A stretch of DNA of 64,000 bases from Pomphorhynchus laevis (taxonomy: Eukaryota > Acanthocephala > Palaeacanthocephala > Echinorhynchida > Pomphorhynchidae): contig WNNJ02000492.1 of NCBI GenBank assembly GCA_012934845.2, positions 1-64,000 of the forward strand. Direction: 5' to 3'. Under the pieces are notes generated by a model, which saw only the letters and a list, made by a program, of their open reading frames with translations, was not told where the DNA came from and did no database searches. The stretch's first letter is position 1. Each line of letters starts with the position of its first letter. The position numbers and the translations under genes are program-made. Shown here piece after piece: positions 19,797 through 31,580 of the stretch.

Positions 19797-20166
19797 GTTA
19801 ATAAACTTTGAAAATACTGAATTCCACTTGTTACTAACAAACGGTATTCATATATGATGTATTCTTTTTTAGGACCACGGACTTTATTTTTATGCGCTAA
19901 AGATTTAAATTTAGCTTTCTTAATAGCCCAAAGCGGAAAACCACTTTTTAGTAAATTATGTGTGATAGCCTTTTCTCTTTCACAAATTAAGTAATAGTTA
20001 GAACAGATAAGCCTGCAACGTAGGTAATGTGACGTAACAGCGGAAATCAGACAATTAGTTAGAACGTTTGAAGTCCAAGAACCAATATCTGACCATGTAC
20101 CAAATTTCATTAAATATAAATGTCAATAAAGCAGACGAGTTGAGTGATCGTCAGCCAACATTAAAA

Positions 20167-20223
20167 GGACCGAAACGTTAAATGTCGGTATCGGGTCAGT
20201 AGCTGACGAGGCTCACCAATACC
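20167..20223 (+). other. Hammerhead-like core, permuted, related to the 370-bp unit
   Basis: GGACC-GAAAC (20167-20176), TTAAATGTC, then GGTAT (20187-20191), CTGACGA (20203-20209), GGCTC, and ATACC (20219-20223) pairing with GGTAT. It aligns with the 370-bp unit (ATTAAAGGACCGAAAC, AAATGT, CTGANGAGG), so the two share ancestry. It lies just upstream of the PLE remnant on the opposite strand. Confidence 0.45.
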
Positions 20224-20255
20224 TAAATGTAGCTTACTGCTCTTGGCGTATATAT

Positions 20256-21060
20256 AGGATTCAAGTAGTGTGCAGAATAAAAATAGTCATCAAAATTTCA
20301 ATTTATAAATCTTAAGCATGTATCTGCAAACTAGTGTACGGATATCGTCATTAACCAGCTGTTACACGATCTTATACATCAACATCATTATGTGCCAACG
20401 TAACTACTAAGTGAATCATCAGGGTGCCGGAACTGAGTACCAACTATTCAACATGCTGTAATTCTTGGATGGTCTAAATAAAATTCAGCTAGTCGTAAAA
20501 AATTTCATGAAACTCCTGCGAATTCAGTCTCCTTACCGGTATAACACTTTTCGAAATAGATATCCCGAGCAGGTCATTTAATCGGTGAAATGTAAGTTAA
20601 AATTTCACGAAACTCCTGCGAATTTATAAACTCCTTACAGGTCTGACACTTTTCGAAATAAATTTCCAAAGCAAGTCATTAATCTATAAAATGTAAGGAT
20701 TTTATACTGCTCTGTATTTCAATTCTAAACATGTGCAAACTAGCGTACGACTATCGCCACGAACAAGTTGCAGTACGATCTACCAATAAACATCATCCTG
20801 CGCAAATGTTATTACTCAGTGGATCTTCAGGGCGCAGGTACTGATCACTAATGTTTCAACATGATGTAATACTTGAACGTTCTATAAGAAATTCATCTAG
20901 TCGTTGAAAAATTGCATGAAACATTCGAATTTATAGACTACTTATCCATAACATAACACATAGGTATTGAACCTGCGGCCGATGATGTCCACGAATAGTG
21001 AAATGTAGCCTTTTGTTTGAAATAGGATAAAAGCAGCATCAGAATAAATTCATCAAAATT
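20256..21060. repeat. Two imperfect direct repeats of ~400 bp
   Basis: 20256-20700 and 20701-21060 align over blocks such as TGCAAACTAGTGTACG / TGCAAACTAGCGTACG and ATTCATCTAGTCGT-like stretches. The beginning of a third copy (ATCAAAATTTCAATT) is near 21050. No coding potential is seen. Probably an old tandemly duplicated non-coding repeat. Confidence 0.55.
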
Positions 21061-21315
21061 TCAATTGTACAAGTACCTGATTATAAAAAGTACATGACAT
21101 ATGTAAAAGTACATGACTACAAATAATTAGTTTTCCACTCAATATTTGAGAGGAAACTTCTAAAAAAAGAACTGAATACATTCCAGATTAATACAGATCA
21201 ATCTAATTCTACATAAATCCAGATCTGCCCTTTTTGCTGAAAAAAGAACTAAGTGGTAAAAATACATATTTATAAATACCTACAAGTATTATATCTATAC
21301 AATACAAGTCATTAC

Positions 21316-21450
21316 AACAAAGATGACAAGCTTCTTAAAACAGTCAGCTAGTGTCCAGTTAGCGAGTACAGCAAAACAATAAAATCATTTTAATTACAGC
21401 ATATCAAGATATAAGAACTCTGATAAACAAAAAGGTCGATAGGTCGATTT
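21316..21450. repeat. Second copy of the 12613-12745 repeat
   Basis: Near-identical to 12613-12745 up to AAAGGTCGATAGGTCGA. Both copies sit next to retroelement fragments. Confidence 0.7.
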
Positions 21451-21599
21451 AATAACAACAAAGCTTATATTTGCGTCGATTAAAAACCATCGACGCAAGA
21501 TGCAAGGGTTGACGTTGCACAAAGTCGTTCTGCTTGCACAAACTCTAGAGCTACGAATGGCGGAAATCACTAACAAGTAGAGACAATTGAATCGAGCAC

Positions 21600-22130
21600 T
21601 AAACGAGAAGATAATAACTCCATGATTTCGGTGGGGTCACAAATGTTTAGCATACCTTGATCACAGGTGGATTTATATATCGAAATTTGTCAATTGAAAC
21701 CAAACCTGATGAATTTGCTCGTCTGATATGCTTTCCTACTCTATGACAGCATTACTCACATTACCAGCATTAAAGTAGCTATGTTATCTACGCTTGATCT
21801 AGGAGAACGATACACAGTCGATATCTTTATTAGATGTTGACAATTTAGCTTAATGGATAAGGCTTCAATGTGGTTAATAGGATCAGTGAGAATTTCAACA
21901 ATTCGGAATAGAAACTTATTAGAGATATACGCAATTACAACTCCTCCAAGATTACTCGCTCTATTACTCCTACTTATGCAATGTCCCGCAATTGATATAT
22001 CTGCGTCTGCTACTGGATAGCTAAGTCACGATTCTGTAAAAATACCTATATCCGTACGATCTCTTGAAAGTAACATTTTAATTCACTTATTAAGCAAACT
22101 GCGAATATTCGTGTAAAAAAATTTCAGATT
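21600..22130 (-). pseudogene. LINE endonuclease remnant
   Basis: The minus-strand translation from about 22105 downward gives DRTDIGIFTES, then a gap, DADISIAGHCISRSNRAS, GGVVIAYISNKFLFRIVEIL, IKLNCQHLIKISTVYRSPRS. This is the conserved order of the apurinic-like endonuclease of CR1/L2/jockey LINEs (ETWL, GY.I.R.DR, GGGV, YRPP). Stops interrupt it, and similarity fades into the distal endonuclease part near 21640. No RT follows. Confidence 0.65.
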
Positions 22131-22314
22131 ATCGTTAGTTTTGATCAACTTGAAGGAAGAATCGCGGTGAAGATACTTTCGAAATTCATAAATGCATCGA
22201 TCGACATTCCGGCAAATGGGAGTTCCTTCCAATGAATATGTAGACGCCTCCGCACAATTAGAAAATTCACCCTGCTATAATCAACAAGCTAACTCTTCAA
22301 GTTAGCTTCAAGTT

Positions 22315-22355
22315 AGCTGACCAATCACGCTTCTTTCAAGTGTGATTGGTCAGCT
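22315..22355. other. Perfect 14-bp hairpin
   Basis: AGCTGACCAATCAC (22315-22328) and GTGATTGGTCAGCT (22342-22355) are exact inverted copies with a 13-base loop, immediately before the probable start of the Ty3 LTR. It could be a cruciform or a remnant of another element; no promoter signal beside it. Confidence 0.7.
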
Positions 22356-22405
22356 ATGTTGAGATCGTATAGCAGACGTGTATTTGATTCTGTTAAACGA
22401 ATTAT

Positions 22406-25335
22406 CATTTGGTCGGCTTCATCAATTATCCTCGTGTGAATTCTTTAATCCTAGATGCAGCACTGTACACTACAATCAGCGTAGGTGGACCTCATCAGCA
22501 GTGAGCCTACGCCTACATTTCGTGTTTCGGTCCTTTAATGATCTGCTGAAATTTTCCTCTGCTGCCTTTCTGTAAAAACAAACGATACAGTTTGTAAGGA
22601 AAACATTTCCACTTGTGCAAACTGTACGTTGTTTCCGTCTTTTGTAACAAAATGACGGAGATAGCACTACAGTTGCCGGAAACAACCGACAATCTGTCTT
22701 TTGAATCTTCTTGACAGGAAACCGGAATCTGCCAGGTTAATAGAATGAATAATTGCATACACGAGCGAGTATCATCATTTGGTCGGCTTCATCAATTATC
22801 CTCGTGTGAATTCTTTAATCCTAGATGCAGCACTGTACACTACAATCAGCGTAGGTGGACCTCATCAGCAGTGAGCCTACGCCTACATTTCGTGTTTCGG
22901 TCCTTTAATGATCTGCTGAAATTTTCCTCTGCTGCCTTTCTGTAAAAACAAACGATACAGTTTGTAAGGAAAACATTTCCACTTGTGCAAACTGTACGTT
23001 GTTTCCGTCTTTTGTAACAAAATGACGGAGATAGCACTACAGTTGCCGGAAACAACCGACAATCTGTCTTTTGAATCTTCTTGACAGGAAACCGGAATCT
23101 GCCAGGTTAATAGAATGAATAATTGCATACACGAGCGAGTATCATCATTTGGTCGGCTTCATCAATTATCCTCGTGTGAATTCTTTAATCCTAGATGCAG
23201 CACTGTACACTACAATCAGCGTAGGTGGACCTCATCAGCAGTGAGCCTACGCCTACATTTCGTGTTTCGGTCCTTTAATGATCTGCTGAAATTTTCCTCT
23301 GCTGCCTTTCTGTAAAAACAAACGATACAGTTTGTAAGGAAAACATTTCCACTTGTGCAAACTGTACGTTGTTTCCGTCTTTTGTAACAAAATGACGGAG
23401 ATAGCACTACAGTTGCCGGAAACAACCGACAATCTGTCTTTTGAATCTTCTTGACAGGAAACCGGAATCTGCCAGGTTAATAGAATGAATAATTGCATAC
23501 ACGAGCGAGTATCATCATTTGGTCGGCTTCATCAATTATCCTCGTGTGAATTCTTTAATCCTAGATGCAGCACTGTACACTACAATCAGCGTAGGTGGAC
23601 CTCATCAGCAGTGAGCCTACGCCTACATTTCGTGTTTCGGTCCTTTAATGATCTGCTGAAATTTTCCTCTGCTGCCTTTCTGTAAAAACAAACGATACAG
23701 TTTGTAAGGAAAACATTTCCACTTGTGCAAACTGTACGTTGTTTCCGTCTTTTGTAACAAAATGACGGAGATAGCACTACAGTTGCCGGAAACAACCGAC
23801 AATCTGTCTTTTGAATCTTCTTGACAGGAAACCGGAATCTGCCAGGTTAATAGAATGAATAATTGCATACACGAGCGAGTATCATCATTTGGTCGGCTTC
23901 ATCAATTATCCTCGTGTGAATTCTTTAATCCTAGATGCAGCACTGTACACTACAATCAGCGTAGGTGGACCTCATCAGCAGTGAGCCTACGCCTACATTT
24001 CGTGTTTCGGTCCTTTAATGATCTGCTGAAATTTTCCTCTGCTGCCTTTCTGTAAAAACAAACGATACAGTTTGTAAGGAAAACATTTCCACTTGTGCAA
24101 ACTGTACGTTGTTTCCGTCTTTTGTAACAAAATGACGGAGATAGCACTACAGTTGCCGGAAACAACCGACAATCTGTCTTTTGAATCTTCTTGACAGGAA
24201 ACCGGAATCTGCCAGGTTAATAGAATGAATAATTGCATACACGAGCGAGTATCATCATTTGGTCGGCTTCATCAATTATCCTCGTGTGAATTCTTTAATC
24301 CTAGATGCAGCACTGTACACTACAATCAGCGTAGGTGGACCTCATCAGCAGTGAGCCTACGCCTACATTTCGTGTTTCGGTCCTTTAATGATCTGCTGAA
24401 ATTTTCCTCTGCTGCCTTTCTGTAAAAACAAACGATACAGTTTGTAAGGAAAACATTTCCACTTGTGCAAACTGTACGTTGTTTCCGTCTTTTGTAACAA
24501 AATGACGGAGATAGCACTACAGTTGCCGGAAACAACCGACAATCTGTCTTTTGAATCTTCTTGACAGGAAACCGGAATCTGCCAGGTTAATAGAATGAAT
24601 AATTGCATACACGAGCGAGTATCATCATTTGGTCGGCTTCATCAATTATCCTCGTGTGAATTCTTTAATCCTAGATGCAGCACTGTACACTACAATCAGC
24701 GTAGGTGGACCTCATCAGCAGTGAGCCTACGCCTACATTTCGTGTTTCGGTCCTTTAATGATCTGCTGAAATTTTCCTCTGCTGCCTTTCTGTAAAAACA
24801 AACGATACAATTTGTAAGGAAAACATTTCCACTTGTGCAAACTGTACGTTGTTTCCGTCTTTTGTAACAAAATGACGGAGATAGCACTACAGTTGCCGGA
24901 AACAACCGACAATCTGTCTTTTGAATCTTCTTGACAGGAAACCGGAATCTGCCAGGGTAATAGAATGAATAATTGCATACACGAGCGAGTATCATCATTT
25001 GGTCGGCTTCATCAATTATCCTCGTGTGAATTCTTTAATCCTAGATGCAGCACTGTACACTACAATCAGCGTAGGTGGACCTCATCAGCAGTGAGCCTAC
25101 GCCTACATTTCGTGTTTCGGTCCTTTAATGATCTGCTGAAATTTTCCTCTGCTGCCTTACTGTAAAAACAAACGATACAGTTTGTAAGGAAAACATTTCC
25201 ACTTGTGCAAACTGTACGTTGTTTCCGTCTTTAGTATAAAAAATGACACGATAGCACTACAGTTGATGGAAACAACCGACAATCTGTCTTATGCAATCTT
25301 CTTGACAGGAAACCGGAATTGCCTGGTAAGAAGAA
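22406..25335 (+). repeat. Forward array of the 370-bp unit (8 copies)
   Basis: The units are almost identical over seven copies. The eighth (24996-25335) is more divergent in its last 110 bp near the symmetry centre. Each unit has nested inverted repeats (GTTGTTTCCG with CGGAAACAAC around CCGTC/GACGG) and GTAGG/CCTAC arms around a hammerhead-like core. Small ORFs within the unit recur with every copy and are not genes. The near-identity points to recent amplification or homogenisation. Confidence 0.9.
22487..22533 (-). other. Hammerhead-like core in the 370-bp unit (first of 13)
   Basis: On the minus strand GGACC-GAAAC (22533-22524), ACA/TGT with loop CGAAA, then GTA, then CTGATGA (22498-22492) followed at once by GGTCC (22491-22487). 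GGTCC and GGACC form a perfect five-pair stem II touching both conserved blocks. The order is that of a hammerhead opened at stem II. Stem I is the weak point: the bases flanking the GTA site and CTGATGA do not pair. It repeats every 370 bp and is in sense orientation in the reverse array. Confidence 0.4.
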
Positions 25336-25341
25336 TAATTG

Positions 25342-27147
25342 CAAAAGACAGATTGTCGGTTGTTTCCGGCAACTGTAGTGCTATCTCCGTCATTTTGTTA
25401 CAAAAGACGGAAACAACGTACAGTTTGCACAAGTGGAAATGTTTTCCTTACAAATTGTATCGTTTGTTTTTACAGAAAGGCAGCAGAGGAAAATTTCAGC
25501 AGATCATTAAAGGACCGAAACACGAAATGTAGGCGTAGGCTCACTGCTGATGAGGTCCACCTACGCTGATTGTAGTGTACAGTGCTGCATCTAGGATTAA
25601 AGAATTCACACGAGGATAATTGATGAAGCCGACCAAATGATGATACTCGCTCGTGTATGCAATTATTCATTCTATTACCTGGCAGATTCCGGTTTCCTGT
25701 CAAGAAGATTCAAAAGACAGATTGTCGGTTGTTTCCGGCAACTGTAGTGCTATCTCCGTCATTTTGTTACAAAAGACGGAAACAACGTACAGTTTGCACA
25801 AGTGGAAATGTTTTCCTTACAAACTGTATCGTTTGTTTTTACAGAAAGGCAGCAGAGGAAAATTTCAGCAGATCATTAAAGGACCGAAACACGAAATGTA
25901 GGCGTAGGCTCACTGCTGATGAGGTCCACCTACGCTGATTGTAGTGTACAGTGCTGCATCTAGGATTAAAGAATTCACACGAGGATAATTGATGAAGCCG
26001 ACCAAATGATGATACTCGCTCGTGTATGCAATTATTCATTCTATTAACCTGGCAGATTCCGGTTTCCTGTCAAGAAGATTCAAAAGACAGATTGTCGGTT
26101 GTTTCCGGCAACTGTAGTGCTATCTCCGTCATTTTGTTACAAAAGACGGAAACAACGTACAGTTTGCACAAGTGGAAATGTTTTCCTTACAAATTGTATC
26201 GTTTGTTTTTACAGAAAGGCAGCAGAGGAAAATTTCAGCAGATCATTAAAGGACCGAAACACGAAATGTAGGCGTAGGCTCACTGCTGATGAGGTCCACC
26301 TACGCTGATTGTAGTGTACAGTGCTGCATCTAGGATTAAAGAATTCACACGAGGATAATTGATGAAGCCGACCAAATGATGATACTCGCTCGTGTATGCA
26401 ATTATTCATTCTATTAACCTGGCAGATTCCGGTTTCCTGTCAAGAAGATTCAAAAGACAGATTGTCGGTTGTTTCCGGCAACTGTAGTGCTATCTCCGTC
26501 ATTTTGTTACAAAAGACGGAAACAACGTACAGTTTGCACAAGTGGAAATGTTTTCCTTACAAATTGTATCGTTTGTTTTTACAGAAAGGCAGCAGAGGAA
26601 AATTTCAGCAGATCATTAAAGGACCGAAACACGAAATGTAGGCGTAGGCTCACTGCTGATGAGGTCCACCTACGCTGATTGTAGTGTACAGTGCTGCATC
26701 TAGGATTAAAGAATTCACACGAGGATAATTGATGAAGCCGACCAAATGATGATACTCGCTCGTGTATGCAATTATTCATTCTATTAACCTGGCAGATTCC
26801 GGTTTCCTGTCAAGAAGATTCAAAAGACAGATTGTCGGTTGTTTCCGGCAACTGTAGTGCTATCTCCGTCATTTTGTTACAAAAGACGGAAACAACGTAC
26901 AGTTTGCACAAGTGGAAATGTTTTCCTTACAAATTGTATCGTTTGTTTTTACAGAAAGGCAGCAGAGGAAAATTTCAGCAGATCATTAAAGGACCGAAAT
27001 GTAGGCGTAGGCTCACTGCTGATGAGGTCCACCTACGCTGATTGTAGTGTACAGTGCTGCATCTAGGATTAAAGAATTCACACGAGGATAATTGATGAAG
27101 CCGACCAAATGATGATACTCGCTCGTGTATGCAATTATTCATTCTAT
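25342..27147 (-). repeat. Reverse array of the 370-bp unit (5 copies)
   Basis: A partial unit (25342-25639) followed by four more ending at 26008, 26378, 26748 and 27111, plus a 36-bp end. The last unit has a 7-bp deletion in the GAAACACGAAATG region, inside the hammerhead-like core. The AAATTGTATC variant is shared by several reverse units and one forward unit next to the centre (24626), hinting that the arms exchange sequence. Confidence 0.9.
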
Positions 27148-30100
27148 AAACGAATTATGTTGTACAGTTGGTTTGTAAGATTCGATAAGCAAGTTAATCT
27201 GTTTGGTGACTGCGTAGGCGGAGTTGATATCTAAACAATAAGTGGATCAGTGTGGGATGCAGAGCGACGAAGTAGAGAAAAGTTCGGTAGTCTATGTGAT
27301 ATATAAACTTGTTCTTACTTTACTAACTTCTTGACACTATTTTAGATTTGTAAATAAAATCCTTTCTTATCGGTTTCTGTCTCAATTTTATTCACAAATT
27401 GTAAAAATTTATAATAACCAAGACAATTTTTTAACAAAAAACCTTTCTTATCGGTTTCTGTCTCAATTTTATTCACAAATTGTTGAATTATGGACGCTCT
27501 TTTCAAACCCGACATTTGAAACTGACGGCTGACTCAATGGATGCATAGTGAAAATAGAGACATTGGTAATATCGTTTAAGAGTGGTGCCAAAATAGAAAT
27601 TGTGCAATTGATGAGTGGGATATCGTTTCAACGTTTTCTGTAGTCGCATGAAAGTGATACCGATCAGGAAAAACTCGATCTACTGAAGATTTCCGTATCC
27701 GCACTATTATTCGATAAAATTTACGAATGCGCTACATTTGAGGCTGCCAACAAAGCGCTTGAGGATACATTTGTCAAAACAGTCAATGATGTATACAGGC
27801 GCCATATACTCTGTACTCTCAAACAAACAGCTAACCAGATAAATCGCCCGAACGATAGAGTCATTACAAGTGACCGCCTACCAACACAAACCTGAATGCC
27901 AAGTAAATGCGGTTTCGAAAAGGTGTGAAGCTGCTCGTGCCGATTCAGAAAGGTCTGAAGAGGACGTATTAGCGGCTATCCGTCCTAAATACGAAAATCA
28001 GTGTCTTTTCTTCTGCGGAGGTAGAAGACATGAGCGTTACAATTGCCCGGCCTGTAACGCTGAATGTACGTATTGCAATAAGCGGGGGGAGGGGCACTAC
28101 GCAAAGGTTTGCCGATCCAATCTGCATCGACAATCAATTTTGAAATATTTACATCGTAATACGTACTCCGATTCTTTTAATATCAAGTCTTCTAATTGCG
28201 TACACATCCTCAACGCATGCAACATACAACTGCACTCGAAGTTGAATAGCTTCGTGATCGATGTGTCTGCAAGCGGACATACGATAAAAAGGCGTTACTA
28301 GATACAGACAGCTCTTCTAACTTCATTGACCCTGCTACAGTACGAAAACTGTCACTGAATACCGAAGCCTATTTAGTAAAAGTGTCCATGGCCTATTTGG
28401 CTCACAGTTTAGTCTGCAATAAGAGATGTTCTGCCACAATCTCATAACGTGGTAAAGAGTACGGAGATGTATCGTTAGTCGTTATTCCAAAACTCTGCTG
28501 TATAATTATTCTCGGGCATCCTTTCATAAATCTTCATTCCGGAATATCAATCAAACTGTTGAGTCATGCCAGCAAGCAACAACTTATTATTGGACAATTA
28601 TCGTGCATTGATCAGCCTGCTCCTTCTTTATTTCCGGACTACTCACAAACAGTAAATATGCTTACAGTCATTGATGCTTACCCTATCCCCAGCATCGATG
28701 ACCTCATAAATAAGATATCTACCAACAAAGTATTCAGTACCTTCGACCTTAAAAATGCGTATCACCAAATACCAATGAAAAACGATGAAAAATATTTGAC
28801 CGCATTTGAAGCTAATGGACAATTGTTCCAGTTCCGAAAAGTCCCTTTCGGCTTGGCGAATACTGTCGCAGTTTTCCAGAGAATAATAAACGAAATTATC
28901 GTCAGAGAAGAGCTACGAAATACGGACGCATACTTGGATGCTATCATTGTATGTGGAGAAACTCAACTGCAGCATGATCAAAACATCGAAAGATTTCGTG
29001 CAGCTGCGTTCAAATACAACATAACTCTCAACGAGGATAAGTGCATGCTCAACAAGACAACAATCAATATCATCAGATATCAAATCGGAAATGGGCCAAG
29101 CAAACATACCCAGCGCGCGTAGAGGCGTTACATTACTTAAAATTCACCTGCAATCATAAACAATTACGTAGGGCTATTGGTCTATTCTCGTATTACTCAA
29201 AGTGGATCTACGACTACTCGAAGCTTGTAGTGCTTCTGGCTAATGTAATGACTTTTCTGGCTCCGGAAGAAGCAGTACATGCGTTCCAACACATCCGGGA
29301 TGAAATCGTTTCTGCTACCTTGAGTTCCATCGACTTCTTACTTCCTATCAAAGTTGAAACTGACGCATCCGATCAAACAATATGTGCTGTTTTGACTCAA
29401 GGAGGAAACCTGTAGCTTTCTTTTCCCGTTCGATAGGAAAGCAATCTTCCAATTTGGCTTCAATAGAGAAAGAGGCCCTAGCTATTGTAGAGCCCATACG
29501 CTTTGAGAGCCATTATTTGTCAGGGAGAACGTTTAGTGTTGTGACCGATCAGCGCTCCGTTGCGTTCATCTTTAACCGCGTTCATAAGAGCAAGATCAAG
29601 AATGAAAAGGTTTAACGGTGGCGCCTTGACCTCTCTGAATTCAAGTTTGATATACAATACAAACCCGGAGGTTTTAATAAAGCGGCAGATTCCATGACTC
29701 GAGTCGTGTGCTCTTATACTAATGGCTTCTTAAATCTTCAGAAAGGTATCGCACTTCTCGAAGAAATCCATGATAATTTATGCTATCCAGGAGTCAGTCG
29801 GCTGTATCATTTTGTGCAGTCACACCAACTACCATACAGCTCCGAAGACGTGATACATGTCGTTAGCCAATGAAAGTCATGTTCAATGTTAAAGCCTCGT
29901 TTCTTCAAACCACCATATTCGTCGTTAATCAAAGCATTCAAACCATTCGAACGATTTTCCATGAATTTTAAGGGCCCGCTTCCTTCGAATACCAATCGCA
30001 AATATTTACTAACCGTGATCGACGAGTTTTCCAGATATCCTTTCGCATTTGCTTGTTCCGATACTTCTTCGGCAACTGTAATCAAATGTCTTAAAAGTCT

Positions 30101-31012
30101 CACATCAGTTTTCGGTCCTACCGAGAATGTTCGTACAAAACCGTGGAATGTTATTTATGTCAAGAGACCTAACCGACTATTTGAATAACATTAGAACTTC
30201 GGTGAGTCACTCGTTACCGTACAACCCCAGAGGCAGCGGCCAAATAGAGCGCTATAATAGTATCATATGGAATACTATTAAACTACGCGTTTACAATCCC
30301 AATCTGCCCATAGCCAACTGAGAAAGTGTGCTGACAGAGAGTTTGCAAGCTATTCGGGGACTTCTATGTACGTCAACTAGAGCCACTCTACACGATCGCA
30401 TCTTCCAATTCAATCGCCGACCTATGCTGAAGTATAACCTACCGGACTGGTTGGCGAGGTCTGGTCCAGTATACGTGCGAAACGTCAACCAGACTAACAA
30501 GTACGACGATCCGTTAGTACACGCAACGTTGATCAACGCAGATCTACATAACCCTCGGATTTTATATCCATCTGGTCGAGAAACCAACATAGCCACACGT
30601 CACCGGTCACGATGTCCAAATGACGATTCAACGCTTTCGAACACCTACGACAGAACTTTAAATAATGATGGTAACGCCGCAAGAACGGTCGCAAGTAACG
30701 TTAAGTCTACTGCCAACGATTCAAAAGGACGCAATACAGACAGAACTGATAATCTGCCTTAGCATGTAGATAAAGTTTTCCCTGAAAGTGAGTTAACTGA
30801 TATCTTAACTGACCAAGATATACCATTTTCCCATGAAGATAAAGACGAACGAGGTGGTGATGAGTACAAAAGGTCACGAAAAGCAATAAAAACGCCTGGC
30901 TACTTGAAAGACTATCACCAAGGATGAATGTTATATAAACTTGTTGTTACTTTACTAACTTCTTGACACTATTTTAGATTTGTGAATAAAATCCTTTCTT
31001 ATCAGTTTTTGT

Positions 31013-31580
31013 CTCACTATGTCTGAAGAAGATAGATTGGACGTGAAATAAGAGAAGATGAATAGTGAAAAACAAGGTTAGGGATGTAAGTACAAGTTGA
31101 AGAGTGGTGCCAAAAAAGAAATTGTGCAGTTGATGAGTGAAGGTGCTAAGTGGGATTACGGAGTTGATGTTATGTAAAGATGGAAAATTTGTGGAAAATG
31201 CGCGTGGAGAGATGATGTCGAGATACTCTACAGTGAGTGAGAGTTGAAGTCAAAATTGTATGCAAATAAAGGATACTTGTGTAAAGTGGATGTGAAGAAT
31301 CGATCTAAGGAGTGGGCGTGGATATTTGTGGTGAATGATACAATACGTCAGATTTATCTTTAGCAATACCGACAATGGATTTGAGATTTTATGGACAAGA
31401 TATGTACGCCAGCAGGACGTATGTGAAATGAAAAAAGATCATCTAACCGTGCCTGATTATTTAAAGCTATATACTCCTTTACATTTGCAATGATTACACA
31501 CTACACGGTTCTGATAGTTTGCCTTTCTTCTTGATGCCTGACAAGAATCAGATGCAGATGCCATACCATCAAATGAAGGT
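31013..31580 (+). mobile_element. LTR-retroelement fragment sharing the 3' LTR (fossil)
   Basis: Directly after the 3' LTR of the Ty3 fossil comes about 570 bp that match 12113-12590. The LTR at 30925-31012 therefore seems to be shared by two element pieces in tandem. Broken, with several breaks; no domain is identified with confidence. Confidence 0.55.

Larger units (their letters stand above)
19098..20112 (-). mobile_element. Penelope-like element, 5'-truncated, with GIY-YIG domain
   Basis: Runs on the minus strand from about 20112. The first part (codons at 20110-19793) resembles the C-terminal RT region of Penelope-like elements: NLLKSGFPLWAIKKAKFKSL after a Cys-containing helix. It is followed in another frame by a GIY-YIG endonuclease. 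The 3' UTR is AT-rich with two AAACAACGAAAAATGAAAA-type repeats and ends near a hairpin at 19108-19136. The RT catalytic core is missing, so this copy is dead. Confidence 0.65.
22406..27147. mobile_element. 4.74-kb foldback element built of 370-bp tandem units
   Basis: The left part is eight head-to-tail units beginning at 22406, 22776, 23146, 23516, 23886, 24256, 24626 and 24996. The right part is five units in the opposite orientation, ending with a 36-bp extra at 27147. The two arms meet near 25336 with no unique core and no transposase. An 11-bp direct repeat AAACGAATTAT flanks the whole (22395-22405 and 27148-27158), as expected of a target-site duplication. Long inverted ends made of tandem repeats define foldback (FB/Galileo-like) DNA transposons; a 9-11-bp duplication would suit a Mutator-like transposase acting in trans. 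The family is an inference. Confidence 0.8.
22357..31012 (+). mobile_element. Ty3-type LTR retroelement fossil, split by a foldback element
   Basis: The probable 5' LTR starts TGTTGAGATCG at 22357 and resumes after the foldback insertion (27148) up to about 27392. A partial 3' LTR is at about 30925-31012, and their last ~85 bases are alike. Between them, in the usual order, are traces of a gag zinc-knuckle region (27.9-28.3 kb), protease (28.3-28.45 kb), reverse transcriptase (28.6-29.1 kb), RNase H (29.3-29.6 kb) and integrase (29.8-30.3 kb). Protein order places it in Ty3. It is broken, with many breaks across gag and pol. LTR ends that still match closely suggest moderate age. The foldback insertion is younger than the element. 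Confidence 0.75.

Noticed and set aside
22378-27066. Dozens of 60-100-codon ORFs on both strands across the 370-bp array
   Set aside because: They recur with every unit, overlap on both strands and match no protein family; they are by-products of the repeat.
22406-27147. CRISPR-like regular repeats
   Set aside because: The 370-bp unit is repeated without unique spacers, is inverted halfway, and the genome is eukaryotic.
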